Below are positions 1-7,974 of a stretch of DNA of 19,248 nt, one piece after another. How positions within the stretch are numbered: the first letter of the stretch is position 1; each line of letters opens with the position of its first letter. The stretch is from Gammaproteobacteria bacterium RBG_16_57_12 (GTDB lineage: Bacteria > Pseudomonadota > Gammaproteobacteria > RBG-16-57-12). The notes under the pieces are model-generated. The model had not been told where the DNA came from, did not search any database, and saw nothing but the letters and a program-made list of their open reading frames with translations. The stretch covers positions 1-19,248 of the forward strand of contig MGXL01000010.1 in NCBI GenBank assembly GCA_001801365.1, in the 5' to 3' direction. A program made the position numbers and the translations under genes.

Positions 1-340
1 GGTTTGCCAGAATCAGACCATCGCCGATTCAAGCGCCGAGCTGGCGATCGATCTGAAAAACCAGGTGCGCGAAATGCTGGTGGCCGGTAAGAGCGAGCAG
101 GAAATCATTGATTACATGGTGCAGCGCTACGGTGACTTTGTGCGCTACCGGCCGCCGGTCAAATCCACTACATACCTGCTATGGTACGGGCCCTTTGTAT
201 TATTTGTGCTGGGTGGTGGCCTGTTGATATACAATCTGCGTCGTCGCCGCCAGCTGGTGGATGAGCGGCCATTTTCGGCCGAAGAACACAGTCGCGCCGA
301 GGCATTGCTGAAGCGGGGGTCGGGGGAGAATAACGAATGA
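1..340 (+). CDS. ccmH: CcmH/CycL cytochrome c maturation thiol protein (5' partial)
   Basis: The gene enters from the left edge; the open frame starts at base 2 and ends with TGA at 338-340. The first visible residues, V-C-Q-N-Q-T-I-A-D-S, are the second half of the family's LRCxxCQ redox motif; the first cysteine lies outside the window. After this come the helical-bundle residues (A-E-L-A-I-D-L, the R-E-M-L-V-A-G-K segment, and Y-G-D-F-V near nt 130-145), then one membrane segment around nt 175-240 and a short basic cytoplasmic tail. In the family, CcmH is a membrane-anchored periplasmic thiol-oxidoreductase that keeps the CxxCH cysteines of apocytochromes reduced for heme ligation. Its stop overlaps the ccmI start (ATGA), indicating translational coupling. 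It is the short CcmH form, with CcmI encoded separately. The identification is firm; only the missing N-terminus is uncertain. Confidence 0.93.
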   Translation, partial: VCQNQTIADSSAELAIDLKNQVREMLVAGKSEQEIIDYMVQRYGDFVRYRPPVKSTTYLLWYGPFVLFVLGGGLLIYNLRRRRQLVDERPFSAEEHSRAEALLKRGSGENNE

Positions 341-1575
341 TACTGTTTTGGTTTCTGGCGATGTGTCTGGTGGCCATCGCCCTGCTGTTTATTATCCCCC
401 CACTGTTCAAGCGCCAAGGCAACAATAATGGTATTGATCGTACAGAATTGAATATTGCGGTGCGTCGCGATCAATTGCGCGAGCTGGAGGCGGATCTGCA
501 GAACCGTACCATCAGCCAGGAACAATATGATCAGGCGCGGATGGAACTGGAGCGATCCTTGCTGGAAGATGTCAGGGGCACTCCAACGACCAGTGATGCG
601 GCCGTGCAGGTGATTGCCGGCAAGGCAGCGGCCTGGTTTGTCATCCTCGCGATACCGCTGGTATCCATCACGTTATACAGCCAGATCGGCGGGGGCAGCG
701 CCGCCCTGAAGCCCCAGGAGGCGCAGACGGTTGTGGATGCCGAGGGGCATCAGGGCACCATCCAGGACATGGCGGCCACCCTGGAGGAGCGTCTCAGGGC
801 GAATCCGGAGGACGGGGAAGGCTGGGTGATGCTGGCCCGTTCCTATTATTTCATGCAGGATCCAAAAAAGGCGGTCGCGGCCTATGCCAAGGCCGTGGAA
901 TTGACCGGCGGGCAAGATCCCAATCTCCTGGCTGATTATGCCGATTCCCTGGCCTTGCTGAATAACCGCAGCCTCGCGGGGCAGCCCACTGATCTGATCA
1001 AGCAGGCATTGGCGCTTGATCCCAATCATGTCAAGGCGCTATGGCTGGCAGGTACTGCCGCCTTCGAGGCGCAGGACTTTGCCTCCGCCAAGTCCTACTG
1101 GGAACGTGTTCTGCCGATGGTGGCGCCGGGCTCGGAGAATGCCCAGGCCATCGAAGGAGCCATTGCCGAGGCCGGGCAGCGGTTGGGTGAAGCGCCGGTC
1201 ACGGCGGCCTCCGGCAAGGGTGTTGGTGCCGCCTCGATACGGGGTGTTGTCAAGCTCGATCAACGTCTGGCGGCCCAGGCAGCGCCAATGGATACTGTAT
1301 TTATTTTTGCACGTGCCGTAAACGGGCCGCGGGCGCCACTGGCGATTATTCGCAAACAGGTGAAGGATCTGCCAATCAGTTTTGAATTGAATGATTCCAT
1401 GGCCATGAATCCGGCCATGAAGCTCTCTGGTTTTGCCACCGTGGTGGTCGGTGCGCGCATATCCAAGAGCGGCACGGCCATGCCTCAGTCGGGAGACTTG
1501 CAGGGCTTTGCGCCACAGATAAATCTGGCTGATGGGAAGGATGTGAATATTACCATCGATCAACGTGTAGACTGA
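337..1575 (+). CDS. ccmI: CcmI cytochrome c maturation TPR protein (apocytochrome chaperone)
   Basis: This 412-residue protein begins with a transmembrane helix (about residues 3-24) and a short acidic coiled region (R-D-Q-L-R-E-L-E-A-D-L). A second helix follows at about 95-118, then TPR-like repeats (about 145-285, with G-W-V-M-L-A-R-S-Y-Y and A-L-D-P-N-H-V-K-A-L-W-L). A C-terminal beta domain spans about 295-412, with motifs R-G-V-V-K-L, V-F-I-F-A-R-A and G-P-R-A-P-L-A. This is the standard CcmI layout. In the Ccm system I, CcmI binds the C-terminus of apocytochromes and delivers them to the CcmFH heme lyase. The ATG at 337 overlaps the ccmH stop, as is usual at the end of a ccm operon. 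Function is known from the family; domain boundaries are by eye. Confidence 0.93.
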   Translation: MILFWFLAMCLVAIALLFIIPPLFKRQGNNNGIDRTELNIAVRRDQLRELEADLQNRTISQEQYDQARMELERSLLEDVRGTPTTSDAAVQVIAGKAAAWFVILAIPLVSITLYSQIGGGSAALKPQEAQTVVDAEGHQGTIQDMAATLEERLRANPEDGEGWVMLARSYYFMQDPKKAVAAYAKAVELTGGQDPNLLADYADSLALLNNRSLAGQPTDLIKQALALDPNHVKALWLAGTAAFEAQDFASAKSYWERVLPMVAPGSENAQAIEGAIAEAGQRLGEAPVTAASGKGVGAASIRGVVKLDQRLAAQAAPMDTVFIFARAVNGPRAPLAIIRKQVKDLPISFELNDSMAMNPAMKLSGFATVVVGARISKSGTAMPQSGDLQGFAPQINLADGKDVNITIDQRVD

Positions 1576-1637
1576 TTCTGAAGGTAATCTTGCATGTTGG
1601 CCAATGGTGCCTGAAATCAGGAATGGGATAATTAGCA

Positions 1638-2735
1638 ATGTTCAGACATTATCTAAAAATCACGTTGGCAGTTTCTGTCATTAGCCTGCTCACCGCATGT
1701 GGCGACCCGAGCGACGCGCCAACAACCTCTCAGGCGGGGGCACCTCAGGTTACACGTTATCAGGTCAGGGACAGCTTTAATGTGGGTGAGGGCGTCTATG
1801 TAAGGGCCCTGGCGATCGATCGACAGGACAACACCCTCTGGATCGGCACCTCGGTAGGGGCCCTGGAGGTGGATCTGGTCACCCGGCAACTGCGTGGCAC
1901 TTATACCCGGCAGCAGGGCTTGGCCAACGAATACGTATTTTCGATCTTCGTCGACAGCCAGGGCAATAAGTGGTTTGGCACCGATGGGGGCGGTGCCTCA
2001 AGATATAAAAACGGGGAATGGAAGACCTATTTCCCCATGCATGGGCTGGCGGATTACTGGATTTACTCGTTTGCCGAACAGTCCGATGGCACCCTGTGGA
2101 TCGGAACCTGGGCGGGGCTGAATTCCATTGACAAGGAAACAGGCGGTTTCACCACCTATCTCGAGGAGCTGGTCAATGAGTGGGTATATGGCCTGGCGGT
2201 GGATTCGAAGGATCGGCTATGGATAGGCACCGAGGGTGGTGTGAATATGTATGATGGCAAGACCTGGGAGACCTGGAAACACGAGGATGGTCTGGGTGCG
2301 CCGGACTCCGACAGATCGCCTGTCAGCACGAATACCGGCCTTGGCACACGCTCCCGGCACGATCTGAGCGTAATGGCGCTGGGCATGCTGACGTACAATC
2401 CCAATTACGTATTCGATATCCAGATCGATTCACAGGACAATGTGTGGGCGGGGACCTGGGGCGGCGGCGTGGCCCGCTATGACGGTGACAAGTGGACCAA
2501 CTTCACTGCCCGAGACGGATTGGCCGGAAACATTGTATACAGTGTTGCGCAAGGACCGGACGGGGTCTTATGGTTTGGTACCAATGGTGGCGCGACCCGC
2601 TATGATGGCAGCACATGGCAGACCTACACCACGAATGACCGCCTGTTGGGCAACGATGTGTATAGCCTGGCCGTTGATCCTGCTGGCGATGTTTGGGTAG
2701 GCACTCGTAATGGAGTGGTCAGACTCGGAAAATAA
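1638..2735 (+). CDS. Lipoprotein with seven-bladed Reg_prop beta-propeller
   Basis: The 365-residue product has a lipoprotein signal: a basic N-terminus, a hydrophobic stretch and a lipobox L-L-T-A-C with Cys21. Glycine at +2 favours outer-membrane sorting by Lol. The rest is a run of seven blades, each with a W-[IFVA]-G-T-x-x-G core (W-I-G-T-S-V-G, W-F-G-T-D-G-G, W-I-G-T-W-A-G, W-I-G-T-E-G-G, W-A-G-T-W-G-G, W-F-G-T-N-G-G, W-V-G-T-R-N-G), alternating with D-G-L-x-x-N-x-V-type linkers. This matches the 'two-component regulator propeller' repeat, usually the periplasmic sensor of hybrid histidine kinases, but no kinase is attached here. An extra loop of about 45 residues sits between blades 4 and 5. 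It starts 62 nt after ccmI, probably in the same transcript; the upstream SD (GGGAT, 11 nt away) is weak. Ligand and role are unknown. Confidence 0.8.
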   Translation: MFRHYLKITLAVSVISLLTACGDPSDAPTTSQAGAPQVTRYQVRDSFNVGEGVYVRALAIDRQDNTLWIGTSVGALEVDLVTRQLRGTYTRQQGLANEYVFSIFVDSQGNKWFGTDGGGASRYKNGEWKTYFPMHGLADYWIYSFAEQSDGTLWIGTWAGLNSIDKETGGFTTYLEELVNEWVYGLAVDSKDRLWIGTEGGVNMYDGKTWETWKHEDGLGAPDSDRSPVSTNTGLGTRSRHDLSVMALGMLTYNPNYVFDIQIDSQDNVWAGTWGGGVARYDGDKWTNFTARDGLAGNIVYSVAQGPDGVLWFGTNGGATRYDGSTWQTYTTNDRLLGNDVYSLAVDPAGDVWVGTRNGVVRLGK

Positions 2736-2793
2736 GCACCTGTCTGACGATGCAAATATAATAATTTTTTGTGAAGTGGCGGAGGCGTGATGC

Positions 2794-4017
2794 ATGAATA
2801 TTAAAACAATTTCCTTGGTGCTCGTGGTTGGAGCCGTTGTGGTTGGGGCGTATTTCCTGGGCACCAAACAGGCCGGTCAGCCGGTACCGGTAGCCACGGT
2901 TGCTCAGCAACAGCCGGCCACCTCTCCTTCAGCGATGCCCCCAGCTCCCGTTGCGGGGCCATCAACGCCGGTGCCGCAAGGCCATCCATCACTGGACCGC
3001 TTTACCCATTTCCAGGTGGGCAACAGTAATGTCAAGGCCATGCTGGCTGACGGTGATACCGTATGGATTGGAACCTCGGGCGGCGTTGTCCGATATAACC
3101 TGGGGAATGATGAACATAAAGTCTACAACGTGGGCACCGGCAACTTGCTGGCCAACGGTATTTTCCACCTTAGCAAGCTGGGGAACAATTTGCTGGTCGG
3201 AACCTATGGTGGCGGCATGAGCACCTATAATCCTCAAACCGATCAATGGAAGAATTACAATATTCCCCAGGGGTTGGCCGATCAGTTTGTTTATGACGCC
3301 CTGGTGACCCCCAATGGCGATGTCTGGTTAGCCACCTGGTCGGGCGCCAACCGGATACGTGGCGGCAATCTGGATGATGCCTCCAAGTGGGACACCTTCA
3401 CGGTGGAAAATACCAAAGGCGGGCTGCCGAATGATTGGGTTTATGGACTGGAGAATGGCAAGGATGGTGAAGTCTGGATAGCGACCGAAGGTGGTTTGGC
3501 GCGCTTCAAAGACGGCAAGTGGCAGCATTGGAATCATGAGGCGGGACTTGGCGAAGCCTATGAGAAGGTCAAGAATGATATCAATTTCACGAATGACCCC
3601 GGCAAGGCTTCCAAACACCACGCAACTCAAAAGACCGAGCAGGGATTGGAGAATGTCAATATTGCCTATAATCCCAACTATATCATTTCGCTGAAAGTGG
3701 ACAAGAAAGGCATCGTCTGGGCCGGAACCTGGGGCGGTGGGCTGGCCAGGTTCGATGGCAAGCGTTGGCAGAACTATACGGTGGCGGACGGTCTGCCTGC
3801 GAATCATATCTTCATGCTGTATCTGGATAAAGGCGATAATTTATGGATCGGCACCAGCAGCGGTCTGGCCCGGTTCAAGCAGGATGGCAAGGGCTTTGAA
3901 GTGAAAACCGCGCGAGATGGCTTGTTCTCCGATAATGTGTTTTCCATGGCAGAGGCCAGCAATGGAACAGTCTGGGTTGGTAGCTTTGGCGGGGTGGCAC
4001 GTTTGGCTGGACTGTGA
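2794..4017 (+). CDS. Membrane-anchored seven-bladed Reg_prop beta-propeller
   Basis: The 407-residue protein opens with a signal-anchor or signal peptide (about residues 5-24, I-S-L-V-L-V-V-G-A-V-V-V-G). A linker rich in Pro, Ala and Gln (about 28-65) then leads into a seven-bladed propeller. Blade cores are W-I-G-T-S-G-G, L-V-G-T-Y-G-G, W-L-A-T-W-S-G, W-I-A-T-E-G-G, W-A-G-T-W-G-G, W-I-G-T-S-S-G and W-V-G-S-F-G-G. It is a paralogue of the preceding lipoprotein, with the same blade order and the same extra loop between blades 4 and 5, ending in N-P-N-Y. A good SD, GGAGG at 2781-2785, lies 8 nt before the ATG. No lipobox is present, so it is probably tethered to the inner membrane by the uncleaved helix. 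The gene pair follows ccmHI and ends at a strong terminator. No kinase, heme or enzyme motif was found; function is unknown. Confidence 0.78.
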   Translation: MNIKTISLVLVVGAVVVGAYFLGTKQAGQPVPVATVAQQQPATSPSAMPPAPVAGPSTPVPQGHPSLDRFTHFQVGNSNVKAMLADGDTVWIGTSGGVVRYNLGNDEHKVYNVGTGNLLANGIFHLSKLGNNLLVGTYGGGMSTYNPQTDQWKNYNIPQGLADQFVYDALVTPNGDVWLATWSGANRIRGGNLDDASKWDTFTVENTKGGLPNDWVYGLENGKDGEVWIATEGGLARFKDGKWQHWNHEAGLGEAYEKVKNDINFTNDPGKASKHHATQKTEQGLENVNIAYNPNYIISLKVDKKGIVWAGTWGGGLARFDGKRWQNYTVADGLPANHIFMLYLDKGDNLWIGTSSGLARFKQDGKGFEVKTARDGLFSDNVFSMAEASNGTVWVGSFGGVARLAGL

Positions 4018-4048
4018 TTTATATAAGAAATATTTGCTGCTGTATCGG

Positions 4049-4085
4049 ATCCTCTACAAGGCTGTTGTCATGTAGAGGATTTTTT
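4049..4085 (+). terminator. Rho-independent terminator after the ccm-propeller operon
   Basis: A perfect 10-bp stem pairs ATCCTCTACA (4049-4058) with TGTAGAGGAT (4071-4080). The loop is 12 nt and a run of six T ends at 4085. It lies 31 nt after the second propeller gene and separates it from the cyclase gene starting at 4172. Confidence 0.92.
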
Positions 4086-4157
4086 ATGAAATGATTTTAT
4101 GCGGGCGAGCACAGGAAATGAACGGTGAATGTATTGGTGGGCTGTCAGAAAATGCAA

Positions 4158-4162
4158 AAAGG
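4158..4162 (+). promoter_or_regulatory. Ribosome binding site supporting the GTG start at 4172
   Basis: AAAGG at 4158-4162 lies 9 nt before a GTG codon. No ATG is found near the start of this frame. The site supports initiation at 4172, which gives a short basic N-terminus before the first membrane helix. Confidence 0.6.
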
Positions 4163-4171
4163 TAAAATAGT

Positions 4172-5875
4172 GTGCGCAATCTGATCCAAAGTCTGAGCAC
4201 GCAGCTGGCTTTGATTATATCCCTGGTACTCAGTGTATTGACAGTGTTGTCAGGTGTATTGATTGAACGGCATTTAGCCCGCGCCATTGAACAGCAAGAA
4301 CTCGATAATCTTGATCAGCAGGCCAGTGTACTGATGTCGACGCTGATGACCCTGATGATGGATGGCAATGGCACGCTTGCCAGGGATTGGCTGGAAAACC
4401 TCCATGGTGCGTCAGGCTTAGTGGAGGCGGAAGTATTGGGTAATGACGGACAGATAGCCTTTCGAGATACAGGAACCCTTCAAAAAGTGAATGCCTATCT
4501 GGGGCACGATCGCTTCACCCGGAAAGCGGAATCGCTGCATTTTTCGCTGAACTGGGTAACAACAGATAGCATTACACAGGCTCTGGCCGGTGAAAAGGTC
4601 TACCAATATAGTAACGACAAACGGGTTTTGTCGATCGTATTACCGATTCTTCAGCAAAACGAATGCAAGACATGCCACGGATATGATACCGCCTCATTAC
4701 GAGGCGCCTTCCTGGTTTCAGTTTCTACTGATGCGGCAAATGCCAGGATTGCCGATATGCAACATACCCTGTGGATTTTGGCCATCGTATTAGTTCTCAT
4801 GCTCGGTATATTGCTGTGGATTGTGCTCAGGACAGGTGTTCTTCAGCCGATAGCACGACTGCGTGATGGCATTCTTCGTGTTGCAAAGGGCGATCGAAAC
4901 GTGGTTCTTGCGGCCATACGCGCTGACGAGCTGGGGGATCTGGCCAGGCAATTCAACCATATGCAATCAGCGCTGGCACACAGTGAAGCACGGATTCGGG
5001 CGGTGATGGATAATGTTGCCGACGGTATTGTAATTACCGATGCGACGGGTAAGATCGAATCACTTAATCCTGCGGCGGGCAGGTTATTGGAATATGCCCC
5101 GAATGAACTGCTGGGGAAAAATCTGAATAGTGTCATTTCATCAATCGATGAGGATGAATATACGGACATTATTTCGCGCTATCAACAGACGAACAATTTG
5201 CAGGAAGCCTTCATTTGTGAAGTGGTCGGTGTGCGCAAGACCGGCGATAAATTTCCCATGGAAATCAAAATGAGCAGAATGTCTGTGGGTGAGCAATACC
5301 ATGTTGTGGCGATATTGCGCGATATTACCAGCCAAAAAAAAGAAACCGCCGCCCTGCAATTCCGGGCCATGCATGATCCTCTGACAGGAATACCCAATCG
5401 CACCCTGTTTTTCGACCGCCTGGATCAGGCGATTTCGCAGGCCTCGAGAAAGTCGACACCCTTTGCCTTGATCATATTGGATCTGGATCGGTTCAAACAT
5501 ATCAACGATTCACAAGGCCATCATGTGGGCGATGAGGTGTTACGGCAGATTTCTCATCGTATCCAGGGCTTGCTACGCAAAAGCGATACCGTTGCGCGTC
5601 TGGGCGGAGATGAGTTCGCAATCATCCAGCCTGGCATGGATATCACGAATGCAACGCACATTGCTTCCAAGATATTGCAATCGCTCGATCAACCTGTGGT
5701 GGTGGAAGGTAAGCCTCTAATGGTGGGAGTAAGTATCGGCATAGCACTTTTCCCCTTGCATGGAAAGGAACGGGCAATGTTAATGCGGCATGCCGATGCT
5801 GCGATGTATCACGCAAAAAGAACGGGATCGGGGTTTGTACTCTATAGCCCGGAGCGGAAAGATTATGAAGTCTAG
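4172..5875 (+). CDS. Membrane diguanylate cyclase with periplasmic c-type heme sensor (CxxCH-HAMP-PAS-GGDEF)
   Basis: The 567-residue protein has a first TM helix at about 11-31, a periplasmic domain at about 32-198, and a second TM at about 199-220. A HAMP domain (about 221-272), a PAS domain (about 274-390) and a GGDEF domain (about 395-560) follow. The periplasmic domain carries C-K-T-C-H at 165-169, a covalent heme c site, resembling the heme-sensor domains of some Geobacter-type chemoreceptors. The active-site motif G-G-D-E-F (478-482) is intact, and R-K-S-D (469-472) lies exactly five residues upstream, matching the RxxD product-inhibition site. It therefore probably makes c-di-GMP in response to a redox or gas signal sensed by periplasmic heme. 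No EAL domain is present. The start is GTG with SD AAAGG. The stop is 3 nt before the next frame. The signal sensed is inferred. Confidence 0.88.
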   Translation: MRNLIQSLSTQLALIISLVLSVLTVLSGVLIERHLARAIEQQELDNLDQQASVLMSTLMTLMMDGNGTLARDWLENLHGASGLVEAEVLGNDGQIAFRDTGTLQKVNAYLGHDRFTRKAESLHFSLNWVTTDSITQALAGEKVYQYSNDKRVLSIVLPILQQNECKTCHGYDTASLRGAFLVSVSTDAANARIADMQHTLWILAIVLVLMLGILLWIVLRTGVLQPIARLRDGILRVAKGDRNVVLAAIRADELGDLARQFNHMQSALAHSEARIRAVMDNVADGIVITDATGKIESLNPAAGRLLEYAPNELLGKNLNSVISSIDEDEYTDIISRYQQTNNLQEAFICEVVGVRKTGDKFPMEIKMSRMSVGEQYHVVAILRDITSQKKETAALQFRAMHDPLTGIPNRTLFFDRLDQAISQASRKSTPFALIILDLDRFKHINDSQGHHVGDEVLRQISHRIQGLLRKSDTVARLGGDEFAIIQPGMDITNATHIASKILQSLDQPVVVEGKPLMVGVSIGIALFPLHGKERAMLMRHADAAMYHAKRTGSGFVLYSPERKDYEV

Positions 5876-5878
5876 GTT

Positions 5879-7852
5879 GTGATAGTGGGGACCATGCCTG
5901 TCATGAATGATCGCAGTTCCCCCCTGGTTGTCCTCGGTATGTTGCTCAAGCCGATGCTGATCGTGCTGATGATCCTCTCGCTTACCCGGCTTGGGCTGGT
6001 GGCCTGGCAGCTGGAGCGCGTACAGGAGGCCGATGGACTGGGGTTTATTTTTCTACAGGGGCTGCGCTTCGATCTGGTGTTGCTTGGGATGATTCTCCTG
6101 ATACCGGCGACACTGACACCGCTAATGGCCATCAATGTGCGTCTGCTCGGCCTATGGAAGCGCCTGATGTGCGTCTATTTGACGGTGTGGGTGATCATTA
6201 TTGTCTTCATGGAGGTATCGACACCATCATTCATCAATCAGTACGATTCGCGCCCCAATTACATCTTCGTCGAATATCTCCAACACTATAAAGAAGTCGC
6301 CTCGACACTGATAGCGCAATACCCGCTACAGTTGTTGCTGGCCGGAATCGTGGTGCCATTGGCGGCGGTGTCGTTCTATCGTTATATGAAAAGAACCTGG
6401 CTCTTGGAGGCGCCTCTGCATTGGCCATATGCGTTGGCGTTGATGCCGGTGATTCTGATTACCTGTGCAATGATGGTCCGCTCGTCCCTGGGACATCGTC
6501 CGGTTAATCCCAGCACCGTCGCCATCTCGCCGGATGGTATGGTCAACGATCTGGCCCTCAACTCCACCTACACGGTGGCCTATGCCATCTACCTCACCAA
6601 AGATGACGAACATGGCGGGGTGAGTTATGGCGAGATGGATCGTAATAATATGCTGCAGATCATTCATGAAGAGATGTTGCTGCCTGATACCGCGTTCATC
6701 TCGCCTGAAATTCCCACTCTGCACCGGCAGCAGGCCGGGCAGGTGCGTGAACGTCCCTACAACCTGGTGATTATTCTGGAAGAAAGCCTGGGCGCAGAGT
6801 TTGTTGGTGCTCTGGGCGGCTTGCCACTGACACCCAATCTGGACCGCCTGAGCAGGGAGGGCATCTGGTTCAGCAATATCTACGCCACCGGAACTCGCTC
6901 GGTACGCGGTATCGAGGCGGTGGTTACCGGATTTACCCCGACCTCGACACATGCCGTGGTCAAGCTAAACAAATCTCAGCGCGGCTTTTTCACCCTGGCC
7001 GCCTTGCTCAGGGAGCGTGGTTTCGATACGGGCTTTATGTATGGCGGTGAATCGCATTTCGACAACATGCGCGGCTTTTTTATGGGCAATGGCTTCAACT
7101 ATGTCATCGATGGGAAAGACTACGCCAATCCGGTATTCACCGGTTCCTGGGGCGTCTCCGACGAGGATTTGTTCAATCGCGCACATGAAAAATTCAGCAG
7201 CTACAGCCCTGAGCAACCTTTTTTTGCTCTGGTCTTCACCTCGACCAACCACTCGCCCTTCGAGTTTCCGGATGGCCGGATCGAACTCCATGATCCCGAG
7301 AAGAACACGGTCAACAATGCCGTGAAATATGCAGACCATGCCCTGGGTGAGTTTATCGACAGGGCGCGCCGTTCCCGCTACTGGGACAATACCCTTTTTC
7401 TGATTATCGCCGACCATAACTCAAGGGTCTATGGCAACAGCCTGGTTCCCATCGAGCACTTCCATATTCCGTCACTGATCCTCGGGGGCGGTATCAAGCC
7501 AAAGACCATCAATATTCTCGGCAGCCAGATCGACATGGGACCAACCCTGCTGCCCCTGATGGGAATCTCCAGCGAACACCCCATGATCGGGCGTGACTTG
7601 CTGCGCCCCGAACTGGGGGACGTGCCTGGGCGGGCAATCATGCAGTTCAATACCATTCAGGCCTATATGGAAGGTGAGCAGGTTGTACTGTTGCGCCCGG
7701 AGATGGCGCCGGAAACCTTTGTATATGAACACAACACATTAACGCCACAGCGCAGTGACGCCAGCGAACGCCTGATAGACAAGGCACTGGCACACGCACT
7801 GTTCACCAAAACAGCCTACGACGAGCAGCTTTACCGCATACCCTCAGAATAG
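5879..7852 (+). CDS. LTA synthase/OpgB-like membrane sulfatase-family phosphotransferase
   Basis: The 657-residue protein has five N-terminal TM helices (within about 15-215) followed by a large periplasmic alkaline-phosphatase-fold domain (about 290-600). Putative active-site residues by analogy with LtaS are E302 (I-L-E-E-S), nucleophile T339 (A-T-G-T-R-S-V-R-G) and D512-H513 (I-I-A-D-H-N), with conserved G-G-E-S-H-F-D-N and T-N-H-S-P-F between. Family members move phosphoglycerol or a related head group from a phospholipid to an acceptor such as a periplasmic glucan or polymer. The acceptor cannot be told from sequence, so OpgB-like is only an analogy. The GTG start at 5879 lies 3 nt after the cyclase stop, consistent with coupling. 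ATG codons at 5894 and 5903 are in-frame alternatives; none has an ideal SD. Confidence 0.85.
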   Translation: MIVGTMPVMNDRSSPLVVLGMLLKPMLIVLMILSLTRLGLVAWQLERVQEADGLGFIFLQGLRFDLVLLGMILLIPATLTPLMAINVRLLGLWKRLMCVYLTVWVIIIVFMEVSTPSFINQYDSRPNYIFVEYLQHYKEVASTLIAQYPLQLLLAGIVVPLAAVSFYRYMKRTWLLEAPLHWPYALALMPVILITCAMMVRSSLGHRPVNPSTVAISPDGMVNDLALNSTYTVAYAIYLTKDDEHGGVSYGEMDRNNMLQIIHEEMLLPDTAFISPEIPTLHRQQAGQVRERPYNLVIILEESLGAEFVGALGGLPLTPNLDRLSREGIWFSNIYATGTRSVRGIEAVVTGFTPTSTHAVVKLNKSQRGFFTLAALLRERGFDTGFMYGGESHFDNMRGFFMGNGFNYVIDGKDYANPVFTGSWGVSDEDLFNRAHEKFSSYSPEQPFFALVFTSTNHSPFEFPDGRIELHDPEKNTVNNAVKYADHALGEFIDRARRSRYWDNTLFLIIADHNSRVYGNSLVPIEHFHIPSLILGGGIKPKTINILGSQIDMGPTLLPLMGISSEHPMIGRDLLRPELGDVPGRAIMQFNTIQAYMEGEQVVLLRPEMAPETFVYEHNTLTPQRSDASERLIDKALAHALFTKTAYDEQLYRIPSE

Positions 7853-7927
7853 GCCTTGGACCGATGAACTGCATGATAACTCTATGCCATTGATGGTAAG
7901 ACGAGGTTTGGGAATCGCGCAAAAGAG

Positions 7928-7949
7928 TAAGGCGCTTTGCAGCGCCTTA
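7928..7949. terminator. Hairpin between convergent genes (possible bidirectional terminator)
   Basis: A perfect 9-bp stem pairs TAAGGCGCT (7928-7936) with AGCGCCTTA (7941-7949) around a TTGC loop. It lies between the ends of the sulfatase gene (plus) and the NHL lipoprotein gene (minus). There is no real T tract on either side, so termination strength is doubtful. Confidence 0.6.
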
Positions 7950-7974
7950 TCATGTATGGAATAGTGACAGAATT

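Noticed and set aside
1039..1638. Minus-strand open frame of 199 codons opposite ccmI
   Set aside because: The plus strand encodes the conserved CcmI C-terminal domain; the antisense product has no recognisable motif.
1638..4017. Propellers as sensor halves of a histidine kinase split by a frameshift
   Set aside because: Both frames end cleanly after blade seven and no kinase or receiver sequence is found nearby in any frame.
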